Origin: an uncultured Prevotella sp.
GTDB lineage: Bacteria > Bacteroidota > Bacteroidia > Bacteroidales > Bacteroidaceae
Direction of reading: 5' to 3'
DNA length: 64,000 bases
NCBI GenBank assembly: GCA_934256705.1
Contig: CAKQPF010000007.1
Location: 25,906 to 89,905, forward strand
Under the pieces are notes generated by a model that saw nothing but the letters and a program-made list of their open reading frames with translations, had not been told where the DNA came from and did not search any database. A program made the position numbers and the translations under genes. Positions 43,956 through 53,610 of the stretch are shown here, piece after piece. Position 1 is the stretch's first letter. The number at the start of each line of letters is the position of its first letter.

Positions 43956-44867
43956 CTATTTCTTGTTCTGGGCCTTGTCGAGGCTTTTCCTCATGCGCTC
44001 ATTCTCGGCTTTAAGGTCTGAAATCTGTGCGTTGAGGGCATCCAGTTCTGCCTGATGGAGCATATTTACCGCATCGATATCCACGCTCTTTCTCCATCCT
44101 GCCTTGCTGAGATTGATGTTGACACCCATTTCCAGATAGAAATTGTTGTCATGGTTTCTCCATAGACGGTTCTCTTCCGACTTCGGCAATGACTTGCCGT
44201 CTGCATCATGCTCGCTCTTCAGGAGTCCGAATTCGGCATATACATTGCAGAGCTGACTGACTTTCCATGAGGAATGCAGACCGAAAGAGATAGACATGGC
44301 ATTGACTTCTGCCTTGTCGCAGTAGTTGACACCGGCTCCAAGGAATGCGCTCATGTTCCACACTCTCGTGCCTTTATATCCACAGAACATATTGGTGAGA
44401 TTGAACATCGGCTGCAACTGTAGATTGATGTTGCTGTTCTTGTTGTCCTCTGAGGATGCGGAAGCCACTGTCTTGCCCCAGAATCCCTGCATCTTCAGAC
44501 GGAGAGAGAAGTCCGGCGTGATGTTCTTGCCCAAGGCAAAGGAGAGAGCCGGAGTGGAACGGAATGACTTGAACGGGCTTTTGGATAGTCCGAGTCCATG
44601 CTCTTCATCTGAATAGAATGCGCTCCAGTCGAGTCCTGCCTGGAAGAACCAGTTGCTCAGGAAGCCATTTGTCGCCACACTATGCTGGAGGGTAGGATAA
44701 GCCTCCATGCCTTCACCAGGCACCTGGGCAAAGATGGAATCTGCATTGCCGAATTCCTCTTCGGCGGAAATAGTGAAATCAGGATCTATATCCTTGTCTT
44801 TTTCTATCTGGGCGAATGCCGGGAAGAATGCAGTCGCAAGACACAAGGTGATGAATATTTTCTTCAT
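43956..44867 (-). CDS. Outer membrane beta-barrel protein with C-terminal coiled coil
   Basis: 303 residues, signal peptide MKKIFITLCLATAFFPAFAQ, an acidic stretch, then a barrel-like part rich in alternating aromatic strands (LSNWFFQAGLDWSAFYSDEE, FSLRLKMQGFWGKTV, NNFYLEMGVNINLS). The end (about 270-303) is a heptad-type coiled coil (LDALNAQISDLKAENERMRK). It resembles exported Bacteroidales proteins of unknown function. It stands 43 bp downstream of mutL. Confidence 0.7.
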   Translation of the reverse strand: MKKIFITLCLATAFFPAFAQIEKDKDIDPDFTISAEEEFGNADSIFAQVPGEGMEAYPTLQHSVATNGFLSNWFFQAGLDWSAFYSDEEHGLGLSKSPFKSFRSTPALSFALGKNITPDFSLRLKMQGFWGKTVASASSEDNKNSNINLQLQPMFNLTNMFCGYKGTRVWNMSAFLGAGVNYCDKAEVNAMSISFGLHSSWKVSQLCNVYAEFGLLKSEHDADGKSLPKSEENRLWRNHDNNFYLEMGVNINLSKAGWRKSVDIDAVNMLHQAELDALNAQISDLKAENERMRKSLDKAQNKK

Positions 44868-44910
44868 ATCGCGATATTATATTAAGTTTTACGTTCAAAC
44901 AATGTGGTCA

Positions 44911-46878
44911 TCAAAACAAAGAACCGATGTAACTATCCTGTATAGTGGCAGTTATCGGCTTGCCATTGTAGGTGTAGAGGAATGACTTGCACTGCAGGAG
45001 CCTATCCACGAGGTCGTCCATTTCATCACTGGAGAGCACCTGCCCGTAAGGTATTGCAGCCTTCTCAGCCAGTTCTTCGGCAAGGATGGCATTGACTTCT
45101 TCCTCCACCTTGGAATATCTGTTGACGGCAGAATCGACAAGTTCGGTGACAAGGCGCACAGGATCAAGCCCATCAAGACCTGCAGGATAACCGGACAACT
45201 GATAACTCATGCCTCCCATATCCGTGATTTCAAAGCCGAGGCGGGACAGATCAGCCACTATTGACTCTATCTGCTCACTGTATGTCTGAGGGAAAGAGAC
45301 GATTTCAGGGAACAGCATCCTCTGCACATGAGTGGCATTGTCGGCTCCCGACTTCATATATTCCTCATATCTGATCTGGGCATCAGCCCTGTGCTGGTCG
45401 ATAAGGACGAGTCCCACCGGCGTCTGGGTGACGATATACTTTCCGCAATAGAGCAGATACTCATGCGAACGCTCAGCCAGAAGACTGCCGATGGTCTCGT
45501 TTCCGTCCGATGGAGATGAATTTCCTTCCACTGGTTCGGACGGGAAAAGGTCGATGGTATGGGTATGCGGCGCGTTTGCCTCACGTATTCCTTCATACAG
45601 TTTCTCCCATTCTCCAGCCTGGTTTGCAGCCTTTTCCGCCCCGATACCGAGGGAAGCAGACCGCGTGTTGCCCCAGCTGGAATGCGCCTGGGATGGATTA
45701 TACTTGGGCGCAGCACTGGAATGGCGGGATGAAGGCACTGGTATCTCGTCCGTTTCCTTTCCTTCTGCAAAAGGATTGTAGTCGGTATCTACCTCCCAAG
45801 TAGGCTGGGTGACGTTCAGCAAGTTCTCCGGATTGAAGACCGGAATATCGGGACGGCCCTCTGTATCAAATTCAAGTTCGGTGACAGAAGAGTTCTGCCC
45901 TATCGCATTCTGCACGTTGGCAAGGAGCAACTGCCATATAGCCTGCTCGTTGGTAAACTTTATCTCCGTCTTGACAGGATGGATATTGACGTCTATATCC
46001 TCCGGATCCACGGTGAGAAAGATGAAATAAGGAATCTGCTCACCTGACGGAATGAGCCTTTCCACCGCCTTCTGTATGGCCTTGTGGAAGTAAGGATGCT
46101 TCATGAACCTTCCGTTGACGAAGAAGAACTGCGGTGCTCCGCTCTTCTTGGAAGACTCCGGTTTGCCCACATATCCCCTGATACCGCATATCGTGGTCTT
46201 GTCCTCGATAGGCAGGAGCGACTTGTTTATCTTCTTTCCGAAGAAATCCACGATTCGCTGCAGTTGGGTAGTGGCAGGCAATACCATCACCGGCTGTCCG
46301 TTCTGATAGAGTTCAAACTTGACATTGGGATAGACGAGCGCGATTCTCTCGAAGGTCTCGTTGATGTTCTTCATCTCCGTCTTGTCGCTCTTGAGGAACT
46401 TTCTTCTTGCCGGCACGTTGTAGAAGAGGTTTTCTACATTGAAATTACTTCCAGGAGCGCACGCTATCTCCTCCTGACTGGTCACATTTGATGAGCCTGC
46501 AATCTTCAGACAAGTGCCGAGTTCTTCCTCTTTACGGCGCGTCTGCAGCGTTACCTGCGCCACAGCGGCAATGGAAGCCAAGGCTTCACCACGAAATCCC
46601 ATGGTATGAAGCGTGGCAAGATCAGAGAATTGCGCAATCTTTGACGTGGCATGGCGCTCGAAGGAGAGGCGAGCATCAGTATCGGACATACCACATCCGT
46701 CATCAATAACCTGTATTGATGTCCTGCCGGCATCCACGACAAGCACCTTTATCGTCTTGGCTCCGGCATCTATAGCATTCTCCACCAGTTCCTTTACCAC
46801 GGAGGCAGGGCGCTGGATTACCTCTCCAGCAGCAATCTGGTTGGCTACATAGTCAGGAAGTAACTGTATTATGTCCAT
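44911..46878 (-). CDS. mutL: DNA mismatch repair protein MutL
   Basis: 655 residues, cytosolic GHKL ATPase that couples MutS mismatch recognition to strand removal. The N-terminal ATPase shows ELVENAIDAGAKTIKV, DDGCGM, ERHATSKI and GFRGEALASIAAVAQV; the C-terminal dimerisation domain ends YNGKPITATIQDSYIGSLF. The place of the endonuclease motif reads IDQHRADAQIRYEEYM instead of DQHA(x)2E(x)4E, so intrinsic nicking activity is doubtful; no MutH is in the window. It lies 275 bp downstream of the OstA-like gene; that gap is AT-rich with no gene. Confidence 0.95.
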   Translation of the reverse strand: MDIIQLLPDYVANQIAAGEVIQRPASVVKELVENAIDAGAKTIKVLVVDAGRTSIQVIDDGCGMSDTDARLSFERHATSKIAQFSDLATLHTMGFRGEALASIAAVAQVTLQTRRKEEELGTCLKIAGSSNVTSQEEIACAPGSNFNVENLFYNVPARRKFLKSDKTEMKNINETFERIALVYPNVKFELYQNGQPVMVLPATTQLQRIVDFFGKKINKSLLPIEDKTTICGIRGYVGKPESSKKSGAPQFFFVNGRFMKHPYFHKAIQKAVERLIPSGEQIPYFIFLTVDPEDIDVNIHPVKTEIKFTNEQAIWQLLLANVQNAIGQNSSVTELEFDTEGRPDIPVFNPENLLNVTQPTWEVDTDYNPFAEGKETDEIPVPSSRHSSAAPKYNPSQAHSSWGNTRSASLGIGAEKAANQAGEWEKLYEGIREANAPHTHTIDLFPSEPVEGNSSPSDGNETIGSLLAERSHEYLLYCGKYIVTQTPVGLVLIDQHRADAQIRYEEYMKSGADNATHVQRMLFPEIVSFPQTYSEQIESIVADLSRLGFEITDMGGMSYQLSGYPAGLDGLDPVRLVTELVDSAVNRYSKVEEEVNAILAEELAEKAAIPYGQVLSSDEMDDLVDRLLQCKSFLYTYNGKPITATIQDSYIGSLF

Positions 46879-47153
46879 TTACCTTTAAGTAGCTGGTCAA
46901 AAATAATTTTACAATAAATGATATTTTTATAGGTGGGAATTTCCCTTTTATGAAGAATCAGCCTACCTATTTATATATTACTGAAGTTTCGCAAACATCT
47001 ACCAAGCTGATAACCTGAAATAAAATATCAATAAATAAAAATAAGCAAATATATTTTTTTTCTATTTTTTCTTTATTTTTCTTTATTGATATTCTAAACT
47101 TCCCCACGACAGTGGGGACTGAGGGGCAATTTTGCTTGTGAAAGATGAGCATA

Positions 47154-48812
47154 TTATATTTTCCTCTTAGGCGGGTCACGTCGCTTCTCTTCTTTCAGCA
47201 CGGCATCGTTGCCCTTGTCTCGCCAGATGAATATATCATCCTTGTTCTTTGGACGGATGAAGTCAAACCATGCGAAATTAGGCAGCTTATACTTGTCCGG
47301 CGGTATCTGAGTGATAGGATACATGGTGCCTTCTGCACTGCAGGTCCATATATGGTCGAGCTTCTTGTCTGGCGTGAGGTACATCTTCATGGTGTCGGTC
47401 TCCAGATAATTGAGCCCGATGAGGGTGGAATCTGCATCATCCACGGGATAATAGATGGTCTGGACATTGCCCACGGACCATGTCTGGCGAGGGTTTCCTT
47501 CCTCGAAATACACCCTCATCTCCTTGGCTGAGATCTGATTGTAATGCACGGAATCCACCTTTTCGACGCTCAAAGCCTGCCCTATCACGTCAGCATAATG
47601 GATGGTGGAATCCTTCATATAGGCGTGCATCACCTCTCCGAGCACCTGTCTGCCCATGTTCCAGACAATAGGATCGCGATACATGGTCATACATGAGTCG
47701 AGTGAATTATAGACCAGTGAGTCGCATACCGCCTGGATGTCGTTGCGATAAGCACGCACCTTGTTGAACGCATGTATCTGGCGATAGACAGAGTCCGTCT
47801 CGATATTGAATGTGTACATCTTGATACTGTCCCCATGCAGATAGAGAGTATCCTTCTGGGAATAGTCCATCACAACGGCAGAGTCCGTGGCATAGCCGTA
47901 GCCGGTCTTCTCCTCATAGTAGATATGATTGCCGAGGAAGATGTTCTTGTTTAGCGAATCCACATAGACCACGTTACCGAAGCCCTCATTGGTGTTGGTC
48001 TTGTTGTTGGTATAGAGGCTGTCTGCAGTGATGGTCTTCGGTCCGTTATAGACTGTGGAGCGGCCATAGAGCTCAGAACGCTCGGTGGATGTGTTGTAAT
48101 AAGCATCCTTTGTGTGGACGACACCATTCTCGGAATGGATTACAGACGGTCCCACGACATGGGAAAGCGTGGCTTTCGTGTCGTAATACATGGTGTCTGA
48201 GGTCATCGTAAACTGCTTATTCTTCAGTTTTACGTTGTAATAGAACACCGACTGGCGTGTTTCCGTATTGTATTGTCCCCAGTCAGAAGTCAATGTACTG
48301 CCGTTATCCACGAGTTTTCCGCCCTCAAAGAAATAGGCAATGCCATACATACGGTCATAATTCAGGGAGTCACAGTAGAGCGTTGACTTCCTATGCTTCA
48401 GCACTACATTACGCCTTGCCTCAGCCATCTCATCGTTGCCGTCATACCATGCGTACTCGGAATTGAGCGACAAGGTGTCTCCCTGGCGCATCTTGACGTG
48501 GCCATAAGCCTCGAAACTGTTGCTCTGCTCATAGAAATAAGCACTGTCACAGGTCAGCGTAGCGCCCTTATGACGGAATGAAACCTTACCTTTCGCAATC
48601 TGAGCATCAGGATGCGGACCATAGATGTCATAATACAATTCGTCGGCATGGACGAGATAGATTCGCTCATCGACATGCTTGACGCCCTTACGGTGACGTC
48701 GCGGCTTGACGGAATAGGCGAGACTAATTCCAAAAAGGCACAGGACCATAAACAATATGATTCTGTGCCAGTTATATTTCCTTATTTTTTCAGTCGTATT
48801 CACTTTACCCAA
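47154..48812 (-). CDS. OstA/LptA-like protein
   Basis: 552 residues. One N-terminal hydrophobic anchor (HRIILFMVLCLFGISLAYSV), then an OstA/LptA-type beta-jellyroll built of repeats such as DELYYDIYGPHPDAQIAKGK, LTCDSAYFYEQSNSFEAYGH and QGDTLSLNSEYAWYDGNDEM. Such proteins carry lipopolysaccharide across the periplasm or belong to the LptD/OstA group. The C-terminus is basic (KEEKRRDPPKRKI). Its gene overlaps the end of the SurA-like gene by 13 bp, so the envelope genes form one unit. Confidence 0.85.
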   Translation of the reverse strand: MGKVNTTEKIRKYNWHRIILFMVLCLFGISLAYSVKPRRHRKGVKHVDERIYLVHADELYYDIYGPHPDAQIAKGKVSFRHKGATLTCDSAYFYEQSNSFEAYGHVKMRQGDTLSLNSEYAWYDGNDEMAEARRNVVLKHRKSTLYCDSLNYDRMYGIAYFFEGGKLVDNGSTLTSDWGQYNTETRQSVFYYNVKLKNKQFTMTSDTMYYDTKATLSHVVGPSVIHSENGVVHTKDAYYNTSTERSELYGRSTVYNGPKTITADSLYTNNKTNTNEGFGNVVYVDSLNKNIFLGNHIYYEEKTGYGYATDSAVVMDYSQKDTLYLHGDSIKMYTFNIETDSVYRQIHAFNKVRAYRNDIQAVCDSLVYNSLDSCMTMYRDPIVWNMGRQVLGEVMHAYMKDSTIHYADVIGQALSVEKVDSVHYNQISAKEMRVYFEEGNPRQTWSVGNVQTIYYPVDDADSTLIGLNYLETDTMKMYLTPDKKLDHIWTCSAEGTMYPITQIPPDKYKLPNFAWFDFIRPKNKDDIFIWRDKGNDAVLKEEKRRDPPKRKI

Positions 48813-50290
48813 CCTTCGTATTCAAAGTTACAATTCTTGTAGCGGTCATCCATTCTGACGTAAGTGTCTGCCACTTTCTTCTTCACCCATTCATGGATTA
48901 CCTTCTCACGTTCATGGGCGAGAACGACATTACGCATCACCTGGAAGTCCTCTGTAATAGTGGCTCTGTGACCGTCGATGCGGGTTTTGAGCTTGACAAT
49001 AGCGCATACTGTCTTTCCCTTGTCATTGATCATGGTGAATGATTTGGAAATCTGACCCACCTTCAGAGTGTCAACGACGCGGGCCACCTCGGTAGGGAGG
49101 TCTCTCATCCTGAACTTTGAGGTGCGTCCGTCCTCGTTCTGGATGGACATGAGTCCGTAACTGTTGCGGGTATCCTTGTCGTCAGAGATGAAGGTAGCGC
49201 CGTTCTCGAATGTGAATTTCTCAGCGCGGATGTCATCAGCGATGGAGTCAAGACGGAGCAGACCTGCATCAATGGAAGCCTGTGGCACCTTTGGCTTGCG
49301 CAGGATGTGGCGGAACTTGATCTTGTCGCCACGCTTGTCAATCAACTGGATGATGTGGAAACCGAACTCAGACTCCACTATCTTACTGATTTTCTTAGGG
49401 TCTGTGAGATTGAAAGCCACGGCTGCAAAGGCAGGATCGAGGTGTCCACGACCGGTATAGTCCATCTCACCACCCTGGCGAGCGGTGCCCGGATCCTCGG
49501 AATAGAGGCGTGCCAACGTGGCGAAAGTGGTCTTGCCACTGGTCACGCGCTCGGTATAGTCACGGAGATCGTCCTTCACCTTGTTGATATCCTCGATAGG
49601 AATGCGTGGAGCAGAAGTGATGATCTGCACCTCCACCTCAGTAGGAACGAAAGGAATGCTGTCCTCCGGGAGATTGCGGAAATACGCTCTCACGTCAGCA
49701 GGCGTCACTTTCACGTCCTCCACGAGTTTCTCACGCATCTTCTGCACGAGCTGACGGTTCTTGAAATCATCGTGAAGATCATGACGCATCTTGGAGATGG
49801 ACTGCTTGCGGTAGTCCTCCAGCTTCTCTCTTGAGCCAGCCATCTGTATCCAGGCATTGATCTGCTGGTCGATGACCTGTGACACCTCAGCCTCACTGAC
49901 CTCGATACTGTCAATGGCAGCCTGATGGAGGAAGAGCTTCTGGACAGCCAACTGCTCTGGAATACGGCAATCCGGGTCACCGCCAAAGTCGATGCCTTCC
50001 TGCTCGCCCTGCAGTCTCATCATCTCAATATCGGAACGCAGGATGGCCTCATCGCCGACTACCCACACCACTTCGTCAAGGAAATTGACGCCGGAGAGGT
50101 CTATTGGCTTTGGGATATCCTTGCTTACGCTGTCGGTATCTTCCTTATCACTGGAGTCTGCTTCCTTTACGATGCCGCTTTTATTCCCGGATTCAGATGC
50201 CTGCGAAGCGAAATGACCCATAGAGCGACTTGCGAAAGAAGTCACTCCGATGAATAAAAGGGAAGCAATTATATAGTATATTCTTTTCAT
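48800..50290 (-). CDS. SurA-type periplasmic peptidyl-prolyl isomerase
   Basis: About 496 residues with an N-terminal signal (MKRIYYIIASLLFIGVTSFA). After an N-terminal SurA-like chaperone region (DEVVWVVGDEAILRSDIEMM), a PpiC parvulin domain shows YSEDPGTARQGGEMDYTGRG and EFGFHIIQLIDKRGDKIKFR. It assists outer membrane protein folding. I use the ATG at 50290; the frame extends only to a TTG at 50296. It overlaps the preceding gene's stop and the OstA-like start, so it is in one operon. Confidence 0.9.
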   Translation of the reverse strand: MKRIYYIIASLLFIGVTSFASRSMGHFASQASESGNKSGIVKEADSSDKEDTDSVSKDIPKPIDLSGVNFLDEVVWVVGDEAILRSDIEMMRLQGEQEGIDFGGDPDCRIPEQLAVQKLFLHQAAIDSIEVSEAEVSQVIDQQINAWIQMAGSREKLEDYRKQSISKMRHDLHDDFKNRQLVQKMREKLVEDVKVTPADVRAYFRNLPEDSIPFVPTEVEVQIITSAPRIPIEDINKVKDDLRDYTERVTSGKTTFATLARLYSEDPGTARQGGEMDYTGRGHLDPAFAAVAFNLTDPKKISKIVESEFGFHIIQLIDKRGDKIKFRHILRKPKVPQASIDAGLLRLDSIADDIRAEKFTFENGATFISDDKDTRNSYGLMSIQNEDGRTSKFRMRDLPTEVARVVDTLKVGQISKSFTMINDKGKTVCAIVKLKTRIDGHRATITEDFQVMRNVVLAHEREKVIHEWVKKKVADTYVRMDDRYKNCNFEYEGWVK

Positions 50291-50292
50291 TA

Positions 50293-51711
50293 TCAATGTT
50301 TATTGACTGTAGATACTACGTCCTTGTTGACTACGACCGGGAACTTCCTGCGAAGTCCGTCAAGCCATTTCTTTTCCATAGCATCCTGATAGTCGGATGT
50401 CACCTGTGAGCGAACGTCGCTCATCTCCTTTGGAGCCTTCAGCATCTTGCCGTATGTGGCAAAGTAAGGGTAGCCCTTCTTCTCTGCCGGGATGGTATCC
50501 ACTCCAAATTCATATTTGTCCACGAGGACATTGTCACCCTTCTTGAAGAGTCCTTTCTCCACTCTGATTCTCAGCACGGAGTCGGAATTGAAGGTGGAGC
50601 GGAGCACTTCCGCCCATTTGTCGAAGGAAACGCCTTTCAATGACTTCTTCACTGCAGCGATGTCCTTTTCGTCTTTGGCATAATAAGCAATGCCCTTGAA
50701 GCGTGGGGAATCCCACTTATAGTTCTTCTTGTTCTTTTTGAAGAAAGCCTTCAAGCCCTCTTCATCCTTGCTTGCCTTGTCCCATACCTCGCGATTGCAT
50801 ATCTCATAGAGGAGCAGGCCATCGTGGTATTCCTGGAAAAGATACTTCGTGTCCAGGTCGATGGCGGCGAGAGAGTCGGCACGCTGGTTCATTATTTTCT
50901 CAGGAGTGGTGTTACCCTGCTTGGCAAGCGCCTCAATCTTCTCATTGATGACAGCCTCACGGAGTCCGCGAGCCTCGATAAAGTTTCTGATATCATCGCG
51001 CAGAGAGTCGTATGGCGCAAAGTCGGAATGCTTTATCATCTTGATGATATGATAGCCGACAGGCGACAGCACCGGTTTGGACATTTCACCGTCCTTCAAT
51101 GCGAAAGTGGCATCCTCAAATTCCTTCAGAGTCTGCCCTCTGCTTATCTGACCGATAGAGCCACCACGCTGTGCGGAACCCGGGTCTTCACTGTATTTTC
51201 TTGCCATCTCAGCAAAGTCAGCGCCTGCAAGAAGCGCATTGTAGATGGAGTCAGCACGCTGCTTTACCTTGCTCTGCGTCTGGGCATCAGCCTGCTGGGT
51301 CAGGCGGAGAAGGATGTGGGCAGGCTCCACCAGTCCGTCAGGACCTATTCTGTCCTTGGTGGATTGATAGATCTTCCTTGCCTCAGCCTCAACGTCTGCA
51401 TCGCCAATGAGAGTAGGACGAATCTGCTGGTCACGATATTCCAGATACTCCTTGTTGAAGGAAGTGAGAGTATCATAATGCTCATCGAGGGCTGCTGCCA
51501 CCTTCAGTTTGTAGTTGGCAAACAGTTCCACATATTCCTCCACGGTCTTTCTGTCTATGACACCGTCGGTATTGTTCTTGTTGTAGGAATATTCAAACTC
51601 GGAACGCAGTACTGGTTTTCCGCCCACTGTCATGATGACAGGGTCATTGACCTGTGCATTTACCGCCAAAGAGCATAGCAGTCCAGCTACGGACATTGCA
51701 AATTTCGTCAT
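50293..51711 (-). CDS. PpiC-type peptidyl-prolyl isomerase, SurA-like
   Basis: 472 residues. Signal peptide MTKFAMSVAGLLCSLAVNAQ, N-terminal helical chaperone part, parvulin domain with ILLRLTQQ, YSEDPGSAQRGGSIGQISRG and SPVGYHIIKMIKH, then a C-terminal second region. It is a paralogue of the following gene, and the pair probably share substrates in the periplasm. The upstream frame is open to 51771, but the ATG at 51711 yields the signal peptide. It is first of the operon. Confidence 0.9.
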   Translation of the reverse strand: MTKFAMSVAGLLCSLAVNAQVNDPVIMTVGGKPVLRSEFEYSYNKNNTDGVIDRKTVEEYVELFANYKLKVAAALDEHYDTLTSFNKEYLEYRDQQIRPTLIGDADVEAEARKIYQSTKDRIGPDGLVEPAHILLRLTQQADAQTQSKVKQRADSIYNALLAGADFAEMARKYSEDPGSAQRGGSIGQISRGQTLKEFEDATFALKDGEMSKPVLSPVGYHIIKMIKHSDFAPYDSLRDDIRNFIEARGLREAVINEKIEALAKQGNTTPEKIMNQRADSLAAIDLDTKYLFQEYHDGLLLYEICNREVWDKASKDEEGLKAFFKKNKKNYKWDSPRFKGIAYYAKDEKDIAAVKKSLKGVSFDKWAEVLRSTFNSDSVLRIRVEKGLFKKGDNVLVDKYEFGVDTIPAEKKGYPYFATYGKMLKAPKEMSDVRSQVTSDYQDAMEKKWLDGLRRKFPVVVNKDVVSTVNKH

Positions 51712-51748
51712 TTCTATTGTTTGGTTGCTTTGATGATTCTTATCTTGT

Positions 51749-51776
51749 CCAACGGTAGAAGCCGTTGGCACAGTGG
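51749..51776 (-). repeat. CCACTGTG-hairpin family (stem type CCAACGG)
   Basis: On the minus strand: head CCACTGTG, stem CCAACGG (51762-51768), loop CTTCTA, return stem CCGTTGG (51749-51755). It is upstream of the PpiC-like gene start. Confidence 0.75.
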
Positions 51777-51780
51777 CGAA

Positions 51781-51900
51781 TTATGGTGTTATTATGATAG
51801 TTTGGTGGTCTTGCTGGTTTGCTGTTTTGCAATTGACACAAGGCAAAGCCTAAGCATTGCCATTGCCATCAACAGGACAACAAAACGACAAAACCACCAA
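51781..51900. repeat. TTGTT/AACAA-armed inverted repeat, copy F
   Basis: GTTTGGTGGT...TTTGCTGTTTTGC (51809-51840) faces ACAAAACGACAAAACCACC (about 51880-51898) around a centre with AAGCATTGCCATTG. The arms pair as a long imperfect hairpin between guaB and the PpiC-like gene. Confidence 0.55.
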
Positions 51901-51911
51901 ACAAATATCTA

Positions 51912-53390
51912 TTACTGTGGGCGGCTGTAGTTAGGAGCCTCGGAAGTGATGATCACCTCGTGTGGGTGGCTCTCAAGGATGCCGGCATTGGTAATGCGGG
52001 TAAACTTGGCATTGTGGAGAGACATGATGTCTTTCGCTCCGCAATATCCCATACCTGAACGGAGACCGCCTACGAGCTGATAGATGACTTCCTGAACAGT
52101 TCCCTTGTAAGGCACACGACCTGCGATGCCTTCCGGCACGAGTTTCTTGGCCTCTTTTACGCCACCCTGGAAGTAACGGTCGGCAGAACCCTTCTCCATA
52201 GCTTCGAGAGAACCCATGCCACGGTAGGACTTGAACTTACGTCCGTTGTAGAGAATGGTGTCACCAGGAGCCTCTTCCGTTCCAGCCACGAGGGAACCAA
52301 TCATTACAGAGTAGCCACCTGCAGCCAAAGCCTTGACAACGTCACCGGAATAACGGAGACCTCCGTCAGCGATGAGAGGCACGCCTGTACCTTCGAGTGC
52401 GCAAGCTACGTCATAGACAGCAGACAACTGTGGCACACCTACACCGGCAACGATACGTGTGGTGCAGATAGAGCCAGGACCGATACCTACCTTTACAGCG
52501 TCGGCACCAGCCTCAACGAGAGCCTTTGCAGCCTCTCCGGTAGCGATATTACCCACCACGATGTCCACGTCAGGGAAGGCAGCCTTAGCCTCGCGCACCT
52601 TTTCGATAACGCCCTTGGAGTGTCCATGAGCGGTATCAATGATGATAGCGTCAACGCCAGCCTTGACGAGAGCTTCCATACGCTGGAAAGTATCAGCGGT
52701 AACACCTACGCCAGCAGCCACTCTCAGACGACCCTTCGCATCCTTACATGCCATTGGCTTGTCCTTGGCCTTTGTGATGTCCTTGTATGTGATGAGACCG
52801 ATAAGATTGTTATTTTCATCCACTACAGGCAGTTTCTCGATCTTGTGTTCGAGAAGGATGGCAGCGGCGGAATCGAGGTCAGCCTGCTGATGTGTGACGA
52901 TAAGATTGTCCTTTGTCATTATGTCAGAAATCTTACGGTCCATATCTGCCTGGAAACGCAGGTCACGGTTTGTCACGATACCCACGAGCTTGTTGTCCTT
53001 GTCCACCACTGGAATACCTCCGATGTGATATTCAGCCATCATATCGAGGGCGTCCTTCACGGTTTTCCAAGGGTTGATGGTAACAGGATCGTATATCATG
53101 CCGTTCTCGGCACGCTTTACGATAGCCACCTGACGAGCCTGCTCCTCGATTGACATATTCTTATGGATAACGCCTATGCCGCCTTCACGGGCAATAGCGA
53201 TAGCCATAGGAGCCTCTGTGACAGTGTCCATTGCTGCTGTCACGAATGGGATTTTCAGGTCAATGTTACGGGAGAACTTGGTACCAAGAGATACCTCACG
53301 AGGAAGAACCTCCGAGTATGCCGGAATGAGCAATACATCATCGAAGGTGATACCTTCCATCACTACTTTGTCTGCAATAAATGAAGCCAT
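51912..53390 (-). CDS. guaB: IMP dehydrogenase
   Basis: 492 residues; oxidises IMP to XMP with NAD+, the entry to GMP synthesis, cytosolic. It has the N-terminal (beta/alpha) barrel start GITFDDVLLIPAYSEVLPRE, two CBS domains (about 95-210) as in the usual long form, the catalytic cysteine loop IGPGSICTTRIVAGVG and the flap-region end GGLRSGMGYCGAKD. A minus-strand TAAATTTG box (53419-53426) precedes the start by about 29 bp. It complements the salvage genes at 23-29 kb. Confidence 0.96.
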   Translation of the reverse strand: MASFIADKVVMEGITFDDVLLIPAYSEVLPREVSLGTKFSRNIDLKIPFVTAAMDTVTEAPMAIAIAREGGIGVIHKNMSIEEQARQVAIVKRAENGMIYDPVTINPWKTVKDALDMMAEYHIGGIPVVDKDNKLVGIVTNRDLRFQADMDRKISDIMTKDNLIVTHQQADLDSAAAILLEHKIEKLPVVDENNNLIGLITYKDITKAKDKPMACKDAKGRLRVAAGVGVTADTFQRMEALVKAGVDAIIIDTAHGHSKGVIEKVREAKAAFPDVDIVVGNIATGEAAKALVEAGADAVKVGIGPGSICTTRIVAGVGVPQLSAVYDVACALEGTGVPLIADGGLRYSGDVVKALAAGGYSVMIGSLVAGTEEAPGDTILYNGRKFKSYRGMGSLEAMEKGSADRYFQGGVKEAKKLVPEGIAGRVPYKGTVQEVIYQLVGGLRSGMGYCGAKDIMSLHNAKFTRITNAGILESHPHEVIITSEAPNYSRPQ

Positions 53391-53418
53391 GATTTTCTTG
53401 AATATTTTATATTGCGTG

Positions 53419-53426
53419 CAAATTTA
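53419..53426 (-). promoter_or_regulatory. Bacteroidetes -7 box for guaB
   Basis: TAAATTTG on the minus strand, 29 bp upstream of the guaB ATG. Confidence 0.5.
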
Positions 53427-53610
53427 CTACTTTTTTTTCACATATTCGCTATAGTGTCCGCATTTTCTTACTGCATTAAATCAATTTAACGCAAACAAGG
53501 CAAAGCAAATCGACCAAGCGCCACCTGGAGCGGCAATAGCGTGGCTTTATGGCTGCAAAATGATAAACGTCACTGCGACTGCACATTATGCCTGCGCGAC
53601 GTCAGCATTA

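Noticed and set aside
46879..47153. Small gene between the OstA-like gene and mutL
   Set aside because: The only frame is very AT-rich and isoleucine/lysine-biased without a family or start signal.
53391..53610. Hairpin family copy near 53520 (GCCACCTGGAGCGGC)
   Set aside because: Head and stem do not match the family and no full pairing is present.
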